Assembly (NCBI RefSeq): GCF_027596085.1 | Contig: NC_072452.1 | Coordinates: 8,537,290 to 8,601,289 of the forward strand | DNA from: Anoplopoma fimbria | Taxonomy: Eukaryota > Chordata > Actinopteri > Perciformes > Anoplopomatidae | Reading direction: 5' to 3' | DNA: 64,000 nucleotides | Shown here: piece by piece, positions 63,687 to 64,000 of the stretch | Numbering within the stretch: the stretch's first letter is position 1 | Layout of the letters: every line of letters begins with the position of its first letter | Translations under genes and position numbers: made by a program | Notes under the pieces: model-generated | Told to the model about the DNA's origin: nothing | What the model saw: the letters and a program-made list of their open reading frames with translations, nothing else | The model's database searches: none

Positions 63687-64000
63687 AAAACACAGAGCAA
63701 AAAGCTGGCTGTGTATCCCTCAGAGACCGGAGCCAGGTGAATCTGACTGACGCTGGCACTCTGCTCTCAACAATGGTCCACATAAACAAAGAGAAAACAC
63801 ACATATGGTCCAGTACGAGGCTTATATAATGTGTTTTTCCACTAACATGGTAACTGCATACTCATCTTCCCTGGGGTGAACTCAGCTCAGCTGGGCCGGA
63901 CATGAATGCTGGGAAATGTTGAAGAGAGGAGGGGGGTTGCTTGAGAGGGAAAACAAGGGCTACAGCGCTGCATCGAGAAGCCTCCTCGAGGACCAGGAGG

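Overview
The window is vertebrate nuclear DNA, almost certainly from a ray-finned fish. The genes have introns with GT-AG splice sites. Long CA/GT microsatellites are abundant. Several interspersed repeats look like families common in spiny-rayed teleosts, which is recognition from memory and not a search. Three protein-coding genes and one near full-length DNA transposon can be supported.

Layout. Positions 1-6281 hold no exon I can recognise and are probably an intron of the first gene. From 6282 to 14783 on the plus strand run 20 consecutive, phase-consistent exons of an ADAM metalloprotease best matching ADAM19. The signal peptide and first prodomain exons are missing, and the 3' UTR probably ends near 16.1 kb. 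Positions 16.1-21.4 kb are intergenic, with a long CA tract, a LINE remnant and a perfect hairpin. A single-exon GPR151-type orphan receptor lies on the minus strand (22181-23500), tail to tail with ADAM19. A 3,690-bp hAT element (24134-27823) with identical 8-bp target-site duplications lies between GPR151 and the next gene. PPP2R2B, the beta B-type regulatory subunit of protein phosphatase 2A, occupies the minus strand. Its ten coding exons (29914-46968) encode 443 residues, and its 3' UTR probably runs to about 28.1 kb. Positions 47-64 kb are upstream of the recognised PPP2R2B start, with triplet tracts, microsatellites, degenerate repeats and no convincing coding exon.

The genes do not form a pathway. 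As I recall the human map, GPR151 and PPP2R2B are neighbours on 5q32, so that pairing looks like conserved synteny. ADAM19 is on 5q33, so its contact with GPR151 here is a lineage difference. No unknown gene system is visible. The points most worth a second look are CAG/CTG triplet tracts just upstream of the PPP2R2B start (the human counterpart carries the SCA12 repeat), a long UG repeat directly against the 3' splice site of PPP2R2B coding exon 4, the unusually dense CA/GT microsatellites across PPP2R2B, and the well-bounded but frame-broken hAT element.
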